The position numbers and the translations under genes were made by a program. A DNA stretch of 34,877 bases from Candidatus Thorarchaeota archaeon (GTDB lineage Archaea > Asgardarchaeota > Thorarchaeia > Thorarchaeales > Thorarchaeaceae): assembly GCA_016839245.1 (NCBI GenBank), contig JAEOUN010000094.1:1-34877 (forward strand). Direction: 5' to 3'. Shown here one piece after another: positions 1-8,164 of the stretch. How positions within the stretch are numbered: position 1 is the first letter of the stretch; each line of letters starts with the position of its first letter. The notes beneath the pieces were generated by a model that saw only the letters and a list, made by a program, of their open reading frames with translations, was not told the origin of the DNA and ran no database searches.

Positions 1-44
1 AACTCTTATGACCATTAATTTCTCTCGTAGATACGCCGGGATAC

Positions 45-782
45 GTGATGATTCAGTGCCTATACATAATCAGGAGTGATGGGGAACCTCTCTATGGGAA
101 GTCACTCAAAGATGATACTCCTATTGATCTACAGAGACTTCCCCATTACGTGATAAATAGCGTGGCGTTGTTTCATTCTAAATCCAGTACCTCTTCAGAG
201 AGGGTCTATACACTTCAGCATGATGATAGTCTCTGGGCATATGCATTTTTCCATACTTTTACTCTCGTAGCTCTAACGTCTATGGGCGAAAACCCGTCTT
301 TTCTAAAATACCTGCTTTTGTCTATGGGTCGTAGAATAGCACACGAGTATGGGTCAGTCATTCAATCTTGGTATAGTGGGATCTCTGAACTTCTCAACGT
401 TGATGATATCATCGATCAGTACACTTCAATTGATTTGTTCCCTCTATCACCCGAAATCCTGTCAAGACTTGAGTTGCTAATCGATACAGCTCTAGAGCGG
501 CCTGAGATCTCTTTTGTAGGCATTTTCGATTCACAAGGTAAGATGGTTCGTGGCAATGTGCCCGAGTTACATCTCTTCAGATTAGAAGTTGAGATATCTC
601 AAGGAGTGATTAAACCCATCATAGATATTGCTCCTACTAGTATTACTTCAGGAGATTATAGGGTGCAGATGCTTCGCATAAATTCACTCACTGTTGCAGC
701 TGCTGCATTACCAACAGAGAGCACACTAAATGCAATATCAGTAGTTGGAGAGATTGCACACGAAATAAATGAACTATTGTAG
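45..782 (+). CDS. Longin-like plus roadblock/LC7-like protein
   Basis: No enzymatic motif is visible. The first ~110 residues have the alternating strand/helix pattern of a longin-type domain: a start like IQCLYIIRSDGEPLYG, then short strands and an amphipathic helix. The last ~95 residues (from about residue 150, FVGIFDSQGKMV) resemble a roadblock/LC7 or second longin fold. Both folds dimerise and serve as platforms or regulators of small GTPases, and proteins of this kind are abundant in Asgard archaea. That role is inferred from the family. The start is GTG at 45 or ATG at 48, with no strong ribosome binding site. A TPR protein follows 48 bases downstream in the same direction, so the two may be co-transcribed. 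The domain call is from pattern recognition only; an unrelated alpha/beta domain cannot be excluded for the N-terminal half. Confidence 0.55.
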   Translation: MMIQCLYIIRSDGEPLYGKSLKDDTPIDLQRLPHYVINSVALFHSKSSTSSERVYTLQHDDSLWAYAFFHTFTLVALTSMGENPSFLKYLLLSMGRRIAHEYGSVIQSWYSGISELLNVDDIIDQYTSIDLFPLSPEILSRLELLIDTALERPEISFVGIFDSQGKMVRGNVPELHLFRLEVEISQGVIKPIIDIAPTSITSGDYRVQMLRINSLTVAAAALPTESTLNAISVVGEIAHEINELL

Positions 783-830
783 ACTAATTTATTTACGTTT
801 ATGTTGAAATATTATTTGAGGGGAATTAAT

Positions 831-1499
831 ATGAATCATGAGGAGACCTTGGAGAGGGTTGAATCATTGCTGAGACAGTGTGATATTCGTTGTCGTTTGT
901 CAACTGATTTAGAACTACGACTAAAAGAATGCGAAGAAGCTAGAGATCTCTTGACAAGTCTTGAGAATCTTTCTCCTGTATTAGAGAGACGTCGTCTGGC
1001 TCTTCTCTCTCAAAGCTTCATTCAAGAAACCTTTGTTCATGATGCATTAGGATCCTCCAATAATAATCTTGAATATGCAAGAGAAGCATTGGACTTGGCA
1101 AAAGCTTCGATGGATCCCGTGCAGATCTCAAGAGCGTATCTTGCCATCGGAATTCAGTTAGTAAATAGAGGTGAACTTCTAAATGCGGAGAGCTATTGGG
1201 TTCGGATTCTTCTTGAGGCTGAAGATCATCCTGATGATAAAAAAATGCAGGTGGTTGTTGGTCGAACACTCATTATTAGAGGTCATGTGTTAAATGCTAC
1301 GGGACTTTTTGCTGAAGCTATTGGAGTTCTTAATGATGCCATTCGAACTCTAGAGAATGCAGATGATCAGATAGGTATTGCAGAAGCCTATGAGTTGATG
1401 TCCAAGGTATATCACAATCTAAGTGACTACGAATCAACAGACTGCTGTCTTAAACGGGCTGTTGAACTAAAAGAGAAAATTAGATCAAATTTGTCCTAA
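831..1499 (+). CDS. TPR-repeat protein
   Basis: A 222-residue, almost wholly helical cytoplasmic protein. It contains several TPR-like helix pairs: residues around 80-105 (YAREALDLAKAS, SRAYLAIGIQLVNRGELLNAE) and 140-210 (GRTLIIRGHVLNATGLFAEAIGVL, AEAYELMSKVYHNLSDYEST). TPRs usually scaffold protein-protein contacts, but no partner is identifiable. An in-frame ATG at 801 exists. I prefer the ATG at 831 because the GAGGGGAAT at 818-826 is a good ribosome binding site for it and cannot serve the upstream ATG. It lies just downstream of the longin/roadblock-like gene, which may hint at a shared pathway. No catalytic residues are seen. Confidence 0.7.
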   Translation: MNHEETLERVESLLRQCDIRCRLSTDLELRLKECEEARDLLTSLENLSPVLERRRLALLSQSFIQETFVHDALGSSNNNLEYAREALDLAKASMDPVQISRAYLAIGIQLVNRGELLNAESYWVRILLEAEDHPDDKKMQVVVGRTLIIRGHVLNATGLFAEAIGVLNDAIRTLENADDQIGIAEAYELMSKVYHNLSDYESTDCCLKRAVELKEKIRSNLS

Positions 1500-1562
1500 C
1501 TGCTCAGCAAAATATACAAGTAGGGACCATCTTTTTTGAATTGCAAAGGGAGCGGTCAACTA

Positions 1563-2189
1563 ATGCTAATTGTAGGAATATCAGGAACGCCAAAAAAGGA
1601 AAAATCTAACACGCAATTTCTATTATCAAAAGCGCTTGAGGCTGCAGATGAGTTAGACTCGGTAGATACGTTGCTAATCAACATAAGTGATTATGATATA
1701 CGGCATTGTACTGGTTGCGATGCATGTGTACGGAAGAGACCGTGTCCTGAGAGTGCTCACGACGATATGCCCAAATTAGAGGAGCAATTACGGAGAGCAG
1801 ATGGTATTATTATTGCTGCGCCTTCTTACTTCACATCAGTTCCTGGTGTTTTGAAAGACTTTATTGATAGGTCAAGAGCAATGAAAATGCTTGATAGTCA
1901 GCTAAAAGACAAGATCTTTGGTGCATTGACATATGCCGGTCTAAGATATGGTGGTCAAGAACATGTGATTGATGTTCTGAATCGTTATGCTCTGGGTCAA
2001 GGAATGATTGTTGTTGGCGCTCTGGGGAGTCCAATTAAACATGGTACGTTTGGGTCTGGAAGCCTGCAAAAGGATGATGGGACTTGGAGATCTGCATCTA
2101 CTGACGAGTTGGCGATTGAAGGAAGTGTCCTTCTTGGAAAACGGGTGGCTGAACTGGTCACGCGAATCAAAAAGCCCGAGGTAAAGTAA
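1563..2189 (+). CDS. NADPH-dependent FMN reductase / iron-sulfur flavoprotein family
   Basis: A 208-residue flavodoxin-fold protein. The N-terminus (IVGISGTPKKEKSNTQFLL) is the FMN phosphate-binding loop of the FMN-reductase/iron-sulfur-flavoprotein family. APSYFTSVPGVLKDFIDR is the second conserved flavin-binding segment. Cysteines at 49, 52, 55 and 61 (HCTGCDACVRKRPC) resemble the compact cluster motif of archaeal iron-sulfur flavoproteins, so a 4Fe-4S cluster is likely though unproven. Expected role is small-scale one- or two-electron transfer in the cytoplasm. An upstream in-frame TTG at 1536 is possible, but GGGAGCGG at 1548-1555 is well spaced for the ATG at 1563. The stop TAA overlaps the ATG of the corrinoid adenosyltransferase by one base. 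Translational coupling suggests it may be the cob(II)alamin reductase for that enzyme (inference). Confidence 0.8.
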   Translation: MLIVGISGTPKKEKSNTQFLLSKALEAADELDSVDTLLINISDYDIRHCTGCDACVRKRPCPESAHDDMPKLEEQLRRADGIIIAAPSYFTSVPGVLKDFIDRSRAMKMLDSQLKDKIFGALTYAGLRYGGQEHVIDVLNRYALGQGMIVVGALGSPIKHGTFGSGSLQKDDGTWRSASTDELAIEGSVLLGKRVAELVTRIKKPEVK

Positions 2190-2752
2190 TGAAACGAGAT
2201 ATCTCACCAGGTTTCGTCCAAGTATATACAGGGAATGGAAAAGGGAAAACAACCTGTGCATTAGGCGCGGGTTTACGAGCCGCTGGTCATGGATTAGAAG
2301 TTCTTGTAATCTCGTTCATGAAGGCTAAAGTCGCAATGCGAGGTAATGGCGTCGATATTAATTATGGTGAATTCAAAACCGTTGATCTCATTCCAAATTT
2401 TACGATAATCCCAGTTGGTAGAGAAACCTTTGTCAACAAGGAGCATCCCGATCCTGTTGATATTGAGATGGCCCAGAATGGCCTCAAACTAGCTCAAGAT
2501 GCCCTTCGAAAACATTCATGCGATGTCTTAATTCTTGATGAGATTAATGTAGCTGTGGAATGGAATCTAATCTCAATTGAGGACCAGTTAGAACTAGTTA
2601 CCATGAAACCAAAAGATGTCGAGTTAATTATGACTGGACGATACGCTCGGCAAGAAATAATTGAAATTGCTGATCTTGTCACTGAAATGAAGGAGATCAA
2701 GCACTATTATGCCTCAAAAAAGGTTCCTGCTCGAAAGGGATTTGAATTTTGA
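2189..2752 (+). CDS. cobO: Corrinoid (cob(I)alamin) adenosyltransferase, CobO/BtuR family
   Basis: Transfers the adenosyl group of ATP to cob(I)alamin, giving the coenzyme B12 form used by acyl-CoA mutases. The 187-residue length fits the CobA/CobO/BtuR family. The family P-loop is at residues 15-22 (GNGKGKTT), followed by LGAGLRAAGHG. The Walker-B-like LILDEIN is near residue 115, the TGRYA motif near 150, and the family-typical C-terminus ends in the ARKGFEF stretch. It starts inside the stop codon of the preceding flavoprotein gene and lies 86 bases before a B12-dependent mutase large subunit. The three genes look like a cofactor-activation and use unit. Nothing is truncated. Confidence 0.93.
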   Translation: MKRDISPGFVQVYTGNGKGKTTCALGAGLRAAGHGLEVLVISFMKAKVAMRGNGVDINYGEFKTVDLIPNFTIIPVGRETFVNKEHPDPVDIEMAQNGLKLAQDALRKHSCDVLILDEINVAVEWNLISIEDQLELVTMKPKDVELIMTGRYARQEIIEIADLVTEMKEIKHYYASKKVPARKGFEF

Positions 2753-2772
2753 TTCGTTTTATCCCGTTAACT

Positions 2773-2830
2773 TCCAAATCGAACACTTAATATCTAGTCC
2801 TCGAATCGAAGTGTTGTTCCAATTTGGAGG
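2773..2830 (+). promoter_or_regulatory. Leader hairpin covering the mutase ribosome binding site
   Basis: Two nested inverted repeats lie between the adenosyltransferase and the mutase. TCCAAAT (2773-2779) pairs with ATTTGGA (2822-2828), and AACACTT (2782-2788) pairs with AAGTGTT (2809-2815). They leave a 20-base apical loop and an asymmetric internal loop of 2 and 6 bases. The outer stem includes GGA of the GGAGG (2826-2830) that serves the ATG at 2839. Folding of the mRNA would therefore hide the ribosome binding site. AATCGAA also occurs as a direct repeat in both arms (around 2778 and 2804), so a protein operator is an alternative reading. Confidence 0.45.
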
Positions 2831-2838
2831 AGCTCTTA

Positions 2839-4521
2839 ATGAGTACTAAGAGGAACTTGGAAGATATTCAGAAAGCTAATGACACTTGGGAAAAGGAGAC
2901 GCTTGACTCACATCAGACGAAAAACCATGATCGTCGAGATGAGTTTGTTACCACTTCAAGTCGTCCAATAAAAGCAATCTATACACCACTTGATATTTCA
3001 AACTTTGATTATTTGAAGGATCTTGGTTTTCCAAGTGAATATCCATTTACTCGTGGCGTCCAGCCGACAATGTATCGAGGACGGCTCTGGACAATGCGTC
3101 AGTTTGCAGGAATGGGTACAGCTGAAGAATCGAATGCTCGTTACAAGTTTCTATTGGCTAATGGGCAGACTGGTCTTAGTGTTGCCTTTCATCTTCCGAC
3201 GATTTTTGCTAGAGATTCAGATCATCCTTTCTCTCATGGTGAAGTGGGAAAACTTGGTGTCGCTGTTGACACTCTAAAAGATATGGAAATTCTCTTTGAC
3301 GGTATCCCCTTAGATAAAGTCACAACATCCATGACAATCAATGCTCCTGCATCAATCCTTCTTGCCATGTATATGGTTGCTGCTCAAAAACAAGGTGTAT
3401 CCTCTGATAAGATTGGAGGTACTATCCAGAACGATCTATTAAAGGAGTATATGGCACAGAAATCTTGGATTCTTGCACCTACACCCTCTCTCCGAATTAT
3501 TGGAGATATAATGGAATATGCTGCCAAATATATCCCGCGATGGAACACCATCTCAATATCAGGATATCACATTCGTGAGGCTGGATCCACTGCAGCTCAG
3601 GAGCTCGCATTCACTCTTCTCAATGGGATGGAATATGTCAAGGTCGGAATGCAACATGGTCTTGATGTGGATGTCTTTGCCCCTCGTCTATCCTTCTTCT
3701 TCAACGCTCATAATGATATCTTCGAAGAAGTAGCGAAATATAGGGCTGCTAGACGAATCTGGGCTCGTGAGATGAAAGAGACCTTTGGTGCTAAGAAGGA
3801 AAGGTCTCTATGGATGCGATTTCACACCCAGACTGCTGGATGTTCTTTGACTGCACAACAACCCATGTTGAATGTTGTCCGTACTGCGTATCAAGCGTTG
3901 GCTGCGGTCCTTGGGGGTACTCAATCCCTTCATACTAACTCAATGGATGAGGCGCTCTGTCTTCCAACTGAGGAAGCTGTTCGTGTTGCTCTTCGAACAC
4001 AGCAAGTACTTGCACACGAGAGTGGTGCTGCGAATACAATCGATCCTTTGGCTGGCTCATACTATGTTGAAGCACTCACTAATGAGATGGAAGAAGAAGC
4101 ATACAAATACTTCGACAAAGTTGAGGCCTTAGGTGGCGTAGTAGAGGCAATTGAGAAAGGCTTCTTCCAACGAGAGATTGCAGAGGCATCCTATCGATAC
4201 CAGAAAGAGATTGATGATGGCAAACGTATCATCGTTGGAGTAAATGACTATGTTCTCGAAGGCGAACAAATCACAATTCCTGTTCTAAAGATCGATGAAG
4301 AAGTCGAACGTCGTCAGACTGCTAGGACTCAGAGGATACGAAAAGAACGTAATAACAAAAAGGTTGATGAAGCACTTGATGGTCTTCGAAAGGCTTCAGA
4401 AGGTGAGGAAAACGTCATGCCTCATATTGTAAATGCGGTTAAGGAATATGCCACTATTGGAGAGATATTTCAAGTGTGGCGCGATCTTTGGGGAGAATGG
4501 GATGAGCCAAAGATCTTCTAG
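2839..4521 (+). CDS. B12-dependent acyl-CoA mutase large subunit, isobutyryl-CoA-mutase-like
   Basis: A 560-residue protein of the methylmalonyl-CoA mutase large-subunit family: substrate-binding TIM barrel only, without the B12-binding domain. The core is intact: [20 protein letters not shown] (catalytic His244), [30 protein letters not shown] and IDPLAGSYY. With the ATG at 2839 its numbering matches the Propionibacterium enzyme exactly. Tyr89 is Phe (RQFAG, codon at 3103) and Arg207 is Gln (MAQKSW, codon at 3457). In the literature these replacements distinguish isobutyryl-CoA mutase (Phe/Gln) from methylmalonyl-CoA mutase (Tyr/Arg). The usual AFDLPTQ is AFHLPTI. GGAGG at 2826-2830 supports this start over an in-frame TTG at 2824. 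No own B12-binding small subunit lies next to it, so it must borrow one, perhaps that at 30712. Exact substrate is inferred. Confidence 0.85.
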   Translation: MSTKRNLEDIQKANDTWEKETLDSHQTKNHDRRDEFVTTSSRPIKAIYTPLDISNFDYLKDLGFPSEYPFTRGVQPTMYRGRLWTMRQFAGMGTAEESNARYKFLLANGQTGLSVAFHLPTIFARDSDHPFSHGEVGKLGVAVDTLKDMEILFDGIPLDKVTTSMTINAPASILLAMYMVAAQKQGVSSDKIGGTIQNDLLKEYMAQKSWILAPTPSLRIIGDIMEYAAKYIPRWNTISISGYHIREAGSTAAQELAFTLLNGMEYVKVGMQHGLDVDVFAPRLSFFFNAHNDIFEEVAKYRAARRIWAREMKETFGAKKERSLWMRFHTQTAGCSLTAQQPMLNVVRTAYQALAAVLGGTQSLHTNSMDEALCLPTEEAVRVALRTQQVLAHESGAANTIDPLAGSYYVEALTNEMEEEAYKYFDKVEALGGVVEAIEKGFFQREIAEASYRYQKEIDDGKRIIVGVNDYVLEGEQITIPVLKIDEEVERRQTARTQRIRKERNNKKVDEALDGLRKASEGEENVMPHIVNAVKEYATIGEIFQVWRDLWGEWDEPKIF

Positions 4522-4829
4522 TTCCCTCCATGATTTTTGATGAATCATTGTGAGTTTATGTTATATATTTGGTAGTTATCCAGAAGTCATACTTATCGAC
4601 ATTCTTCCTTTAGATTGCGATTTGTTTTATTATCGCAACGATTCATTGTTGAGTATCAATATTGAATTGACAAGAAAGCCAATAAATGCGCTCAGAGTTC
4701 TCACAGAAAGAGAATCAAGTATTATGAAGATTAGAAAATTAGCTGATAATCAAATGGGCATGATTGTGCTAGAGATAGAATATAGCTGAAACTTGCTAGA
4801 ACCACCTTAGCAAGACATAGTCTAGTAGA
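4522..4829. other. Intergenic stretch with small hairpins, no convincing gene
   Basis: The 308 bases between the mutase and the convergent binding-protein gene hold three short inverted repeats. ATGATT/AATCAT (4530-4548) lies just after the mutase stop. TTGCGAT/ATCGCAA (4615-4638) has a 10-base loop. CTTGCTA/TAGCAAG is at 4792-4814. A 79-codon open frame from a GTG at 4550 to 4789 has no ribosome binding site or recognisable protein pattern, and I do not call it a gene. Confidence 0.5.
4792..4814 (-). terminator. Possible terminator hairpin of the binding-protein gene
   Basis: A perfect 7-bp inverted repeat, CTTGCTA (4792-4798) and TAGCAAG (4808-4814), with a 9-base loop. It lies 15 bases beyond the stop of the minus-strand gene at 4830. 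No clear U-tract follows, so it could equally be an RNA 3' end stabiliser. Confidence 0.35.
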
Positions 4830-6701
4830 TTACATAGTAACTTGTTTTTTAGATCGAATAACGATAAATGTACCAGAGACAATAATGATGACTGAACCTG
4901 CACCAATCGAAGCACCAAGTAAAAATAACGCATATGGATTCTGATCGATTGTTCGATTTGTTGTTGAGTAAGTAGTGATTGAAGTAGTTGGTGGTTCTGC
5001 TCTGTAGTAAAAGTTGGGATTACGTGTTATATCATAATGTTCGCCAATTTCCCAATCAGTCAAGACAAACGGGCCGCAGTTGATATATGGTTCTGACTGA
5101 TTCAGAATTGGGTTCCATACATTCCAGTTTTCAGGCCCAATCTTATTACTGCCATTGAAGATATGCTCTGGAATGATATACTTGTATGCAAACCTGCTGA
5201 ATGTCCAATAGGACTCTGAGTCGAATTCAAGAACAACTTGAAAGCTACTTGGTGTGAACACTGATACCAAACCATCAAGATCATCGCCTGCTGGATTGCC
5301 ATGTTCAGCTGATTCTAGGAGATATCGAAATGTGAAGGAAATATCTTCTGCAGTTAGTGGCGTACAATCATTCCATGTTGCATTCTCTACAATGTTTATA
5401 GTAAAACGTGTATGCCCTTCAGGAATCAATGCATTGTCTGAGTGCGTTTCAGTCACTATGGTCTTGACAAGATCTGGCCATGGAGTTGCATCAGGGCTTA
5501 GCTTGTATAGTGATGGCCAGAGCTCTGATATTATCGCATCTGAATAGGGCGAATCAGTGACAAAGATATTGAAACTATCCGGCTCTTCGTCTAATGCAAT
5601 TGCGATAGTGCCACCAAAACTACCATCGAGATTATGCATTTTCCTCATTGTCCAAGAACCTGACATGTGTTTTAGTAGATCCTCAATCTGCCCTGTATAT
5701 TTATCATTTCTATAGCCTTGAAAATATATGTCCTCATACACTACTAATCTCGGAACATTGCAATGAAGAATTTTCTGCATCTCTGTTGCTGCTTCAGAAA
5801 TTTCTTCATATGTCTGACCATAAAGGAGTTGATCTCTCCAAAAATCGTAGGTTTCATTTGCAAAGTTAGTTGGATTTTCTCCATAGACATCTGCGTAGAC
5901 TGACCAATACTCGTAAGCAAGCCATGTAATATCAAAATCATTAAAGACAGTCGCGTAATAGACCATATCATAGTCTATATGATTTTTAAGACGATCATAA
6001 TATTCGTTGAAATCGCATGCCCTTTTATTGGCATCAATATGTAAAGACAAAAGGGCATCTACACCTATCTGCGCTATCAATCCTGGTAATAAACAGGAAC
6101 ATGCCGCATAATCGATTGTTATATTGAATGGATCTCCGTTAGGTGCGAGTCTGAATCCTGTAACTTCATCGATTTCAAATCCAAGATCATTTAGAATCTG
6201 ATTTCCTATATCGGGTCGAGCATCATAATAATGCCAGTCGAATTCGTTTTCAGCACACCAATCACTAACTTGAGGTACAAGTGAGTCATGTTCTATAGAG
6301 TACCCTTGCATCGCTTCAACAGTGACTCTGTTTTTATTATATGCAAAAGCAAACGCACGTCGCAGTCCACTAATGTTTAAGGGATAGATTCGACAATTGA
6401 TATTGATATGTCCATATCCATTTCTAATTGTACTGTATATTGAGATATCTGGATCTTTGCTCAATGTTGTAAGGTGCGATATATCGAAGAACGATGTATC
6501 CATCTCAATTTCACCATTTTGAAGTGCCAAAACTCTCATATCTTGATTTGGAATTACTTTGTACTGTACCTCCTCTAAAAATGGTCCAGTATTTAGATTC
6601 GTGTTGAATGATTGTGTACCATACCCCTGTGAGAGTGGAGTGATAAAAGATATTGTGAGCAAAAGCGCAATTATTGCAAAAAGCACATAGGATTTCCTCA
6701 C
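4830..6701 (-). CDS. Membrane-anchored family 5 solute-binding protein with permuted halves
   Basis: An extracellular peptide/oligosaccharide-type binding protein (SBP_bac_5 family) of 623 residues. It has an N-terminal signal segment (about 5-27), a Thr/Ser-rich stalk (about 568-590) and one C-terminal membrane helix (about 591-615) ending in basic residues. The order of the fold is unusual. Residues ~39-360 correspond to the second half of the family: YKVIPNQDMRVLALQNGEIEM, RRAFAFAYNKNRV, then the pseudo-symmetric C-lobe. Residues ~363-567 correspond to the first half: GGTIAIALDEEPDSFN, TWNDCTPLTAEDISFTFRYLL, IIPEHIF, GPFVLTDWEIGEHYDITRNPNFYY. Start is GTG at 6701, with AGGTGA about six bases upstream. 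No permease or ATPase gene is nearby. It may bind ligand on its own or serve a distant transporter. Confidence 0.85.
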   Translation of the reverse strand: MRKSYVLFAIIALLLTISFITPLSQGYGTQSFNTNLNTGPFLEEVQYKVIPNQDMRVLALQNGEIEMDTSFFDISHLTTLSKDPDISIYSTIRNGYGHININCRIYPLNISGLRRAFAFAYNKNRVTVEAMQGYSIEHDSLVPQVSDWCAENEFDWHYYDARPDIGNQILNDLGFEIDEVTGFRLAPNGDPFNITIDYAACSCLLPGLIAQIGVDALLSLHIDANKRACDFNEYYDRLKNHIDYDMVYYATVFNDFDITWLAYEYWSVYADVYGENPTNFANETYDFWRDQLLYGQTYEEISEAATEMQKILHCNVPRLVVYEDIYFQGYRNDKYTGQIEDLLKHMSGSWTMRKMHNLDGSFGGTIAIALDEEPDSFNIFVTDSPYSDAIISELWPSLYKLSPDATPWPDLVKTIVTETHSDNALIPEGHTRFTINIVENATWNDCTPLTAEDISFTFRYLLESAEHGNPAGDDLDGLVSVFTPSSFQVVLEFDSESYWTFSRFAYKYIIPEHIFNGSNKIGPENWNVWNPILNQSEPYINCGPFVLTDWEIGEHYDITRNPNFYYRAEPPTTSITTYSTTNRTIDQNPYALFLLGASIGAGSVIIIVSGTFIVIRSKKQVTM

Positions 6702-6744
6702 ATCAATTCACCTATCCCCAATCCTCTGTCTGTATTGTTTTCTC

Positions 6745-6753
6745 AAAATTTAA
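6745..6753 (-). promoter_or_regulatory. Candidate TATA box for the binding-protein gene
   Basis: TTAAATTTT read on the minus strand lies about 45 bases before the GTG start at 6701. A start of transcription about 25 bases downstream would give a short leader containing the AGGTGA ribosome binding site. This is the only AT-rich box in the 142-base divergent gap with that geometry. No clear box was found for the plus-strand gene at 6844. Confidence 0.35.
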
Positions 6754-6843
6754 CTTCTTCTAATCAAACAAAAGGCGTCGAAAAATCGCCCTAAAAGTGT
6801 GTACTCTTTTCGGACTTGGACGACTTGCATACATTAATAGCCC

Positions 6844-8163
6844 GTGAGCTTTCAAAAGGATGAGGCGTGGTTTCAACTGGCTGGACATAACATTCAAGCT
6901 CTTCTGATAATGGAGCGTGGTGGAATACCACTTTTCTTCATGAAGCTTGATCCAAAGGCGCAGGACCTCGATCCCATGTTGGTTTCTGGATTTTTCACAG
7001 CAATCCAGAGTTTTTCAAAAGAAGTAATCGAGAAGGATAGCTCCATGTTTCAAGTTGATTATGGTGCACGTCTTTTTACAGTCTTTTCTGGGGAAACGAC
7101 TGATTTCGTTGTTGTGAGCGTCGGAGAATGGGATGATGAGATCACTACGATATTGAAATCTCTCCATGAGGAATTCGAGAGCATCTGGATAAAAGATCTC
7201 AGTAGACAAGAGAGAGATACACTCAGGATCGATACGGAATTTCCTGACTTTCGTGAAGGAATAGTTCAGAATCTGTCTTTTCGAAAACTCTCTAGTAGCT
7301 GGGTACCTTGTGCCGTGGATTCTGAGAACATAGCACTTACGAGTTCCACAGGTTACGTCACTCCATATATTGATGGAAAACGAACGGTATCAGAGATAAT
7401 TGACGCGAGTGAGACAACTGCAGACGAAGTCATAGCAGAAATTACTCGTTATTGGGCTCTTGGTAAAGTAAAATTCTCGAATATTCTAAACAAGGAAGAT
7501 ATAGTCGCTACAACATCAAAGATGGATAGACTCTTGCAGCTTTCATCTCCTCAGAGATCTGAACTCTCTCGTAGAAATCCTGAGATTATTACGATACTTC
7601 CACGTCTCTCTACTTTGTTTGATGGACGACGCAGTGTTGGTGCAATCATAGAGAACCTCTCAGATGAGTATCCTGAAGTCCAAGTAATGGAAGCAATAGA
7701 TACCTTGTTAGAAAATGGTGCTATTGCTGTTTTATCTCCAGAAAAACGACGTTTACTTCTTGTAAAGGAAGCTGTCGATGTAGCTGTTCGTGTTGCTGAG
7801 AAGATATATTCTCCAGACGAGGCGATACGATCTCTTAAGTTTGCAATTGACAAGGTCGCAGTACCTGAGGTTTCAGGAGTCATCAGAATCACTCCAGACT
7901 CATGGGCTATTGATTATAATGCAAGACTCTATGAAGGCCTTGACATACGAAGATTGAGTGACCTCTATGCTGAATGGATGAAGCTCCTTGCACAATATGT
8001 GGGAGCTCTACCCAAAGAGCGAATCAATAAATTTGCGGAAGCTTTGACTGATACCTGTGAGAGTTATCTTTTTCATCGATACTCAGGGTATGATTTCAGA
8101 GGTTTCGAGGAATTCTCTTTTTGGTTAGAGATTAACTGTCTTCAAGCAAAAGGAGGTTCTTGA
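6844..8163 (+). CDS. Longin-like domain protein with winged-helix-like repeats
   Basis: A 439-residue cytoplasmic protein of unknown function. Residues ~8-110 look like a longin domain (ALLIMERGGIPLFFMKL, FTAIQSFSKEVI, FTVFSGETTDFVVVSVG), with the strand-strand-helix-strands pattern seen in many Asgard proteins. Two short winged-helix-like units follow, each opening with a DG(K/R)R turn: residues ~170-212 (YIDGKRTVSEIIDAS) and ~250-300 (LFDGRRSVGAIIENLS). A helical C-terminal region fills the rest. Start is GTG at 6844. The next gene starts two bases after its stop, with its ribosome binding site (AAGGAGGT) inside this gene, so the pair is surely co-translated. By family, a role in small-GTPase regulation is plausible; the GTPase at 9862 is 1.7 kb downstream. 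Confidence 0.6.
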   Translation: MSFQKDEAWFQLAGHNIQALLIMERGGIPLFFMKLDPKAQDLDPMLVSGFFTAIQSFSKEVIEKDSSMFQVDYGARLFTVFSGETTDFVVVSVGEWDDEITTILKSLHEEFESIWIKDLSRQERDTLRIDTEFPDFREGIVQNLSFRKLSSSWVPCAVDSENIALTSSTGYVTPYIDGKRTVSEIIDASETTADEVIAEITRYWALGKVKFSNILNKEDIVATTSKMDRLLQLSSPQRSELSRRNPEIITILPRLSTLFDGRRSVGAIIENLSDEYPEVQVMEAIDTLLENGAIAVLSPEKRRLLLVKEAVDVAVRVAEKIYSPDEAIRSLKFAIDKVAVPEVSGVIRITPDSWAIDYNARLYEGLDIRRLSDLYAEWMKLLAQYVGALPKERINKFAEALTDTCESYLFHRYSGYDFRGFEEFSFWLEINCLQAKGGS

Positions 8164-8164
8164 A

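Noticed and set aside
2753..2838. Cobalamin riboswitch before the mutase
   Set aside because: The leader is under 90 bases and lacks the conserved B12-box core. Only the simple hairpin is supported.
2839..4521. Annotation as an ordinary methylmalonyl-CoA mutase
   Set aside because: Phe89 and Gln207 replace the Tyr and Arg that define that activity, while the true one is at 32104.
2839..4521. 2-Hydroxyisobutyryl-CoA mutase
   Set aside because: That enzyme has Ile at the Tyr89 site and an Asp at the position where this protein has Ala; only the Gln is shared.
4550..4789. 79-codon open frame starting with GTG after the mutase
   Set aside because: No ribosome binding site, no recognisable protein pattern, and it spans two inverted repeats. 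Better treated as intergenic.
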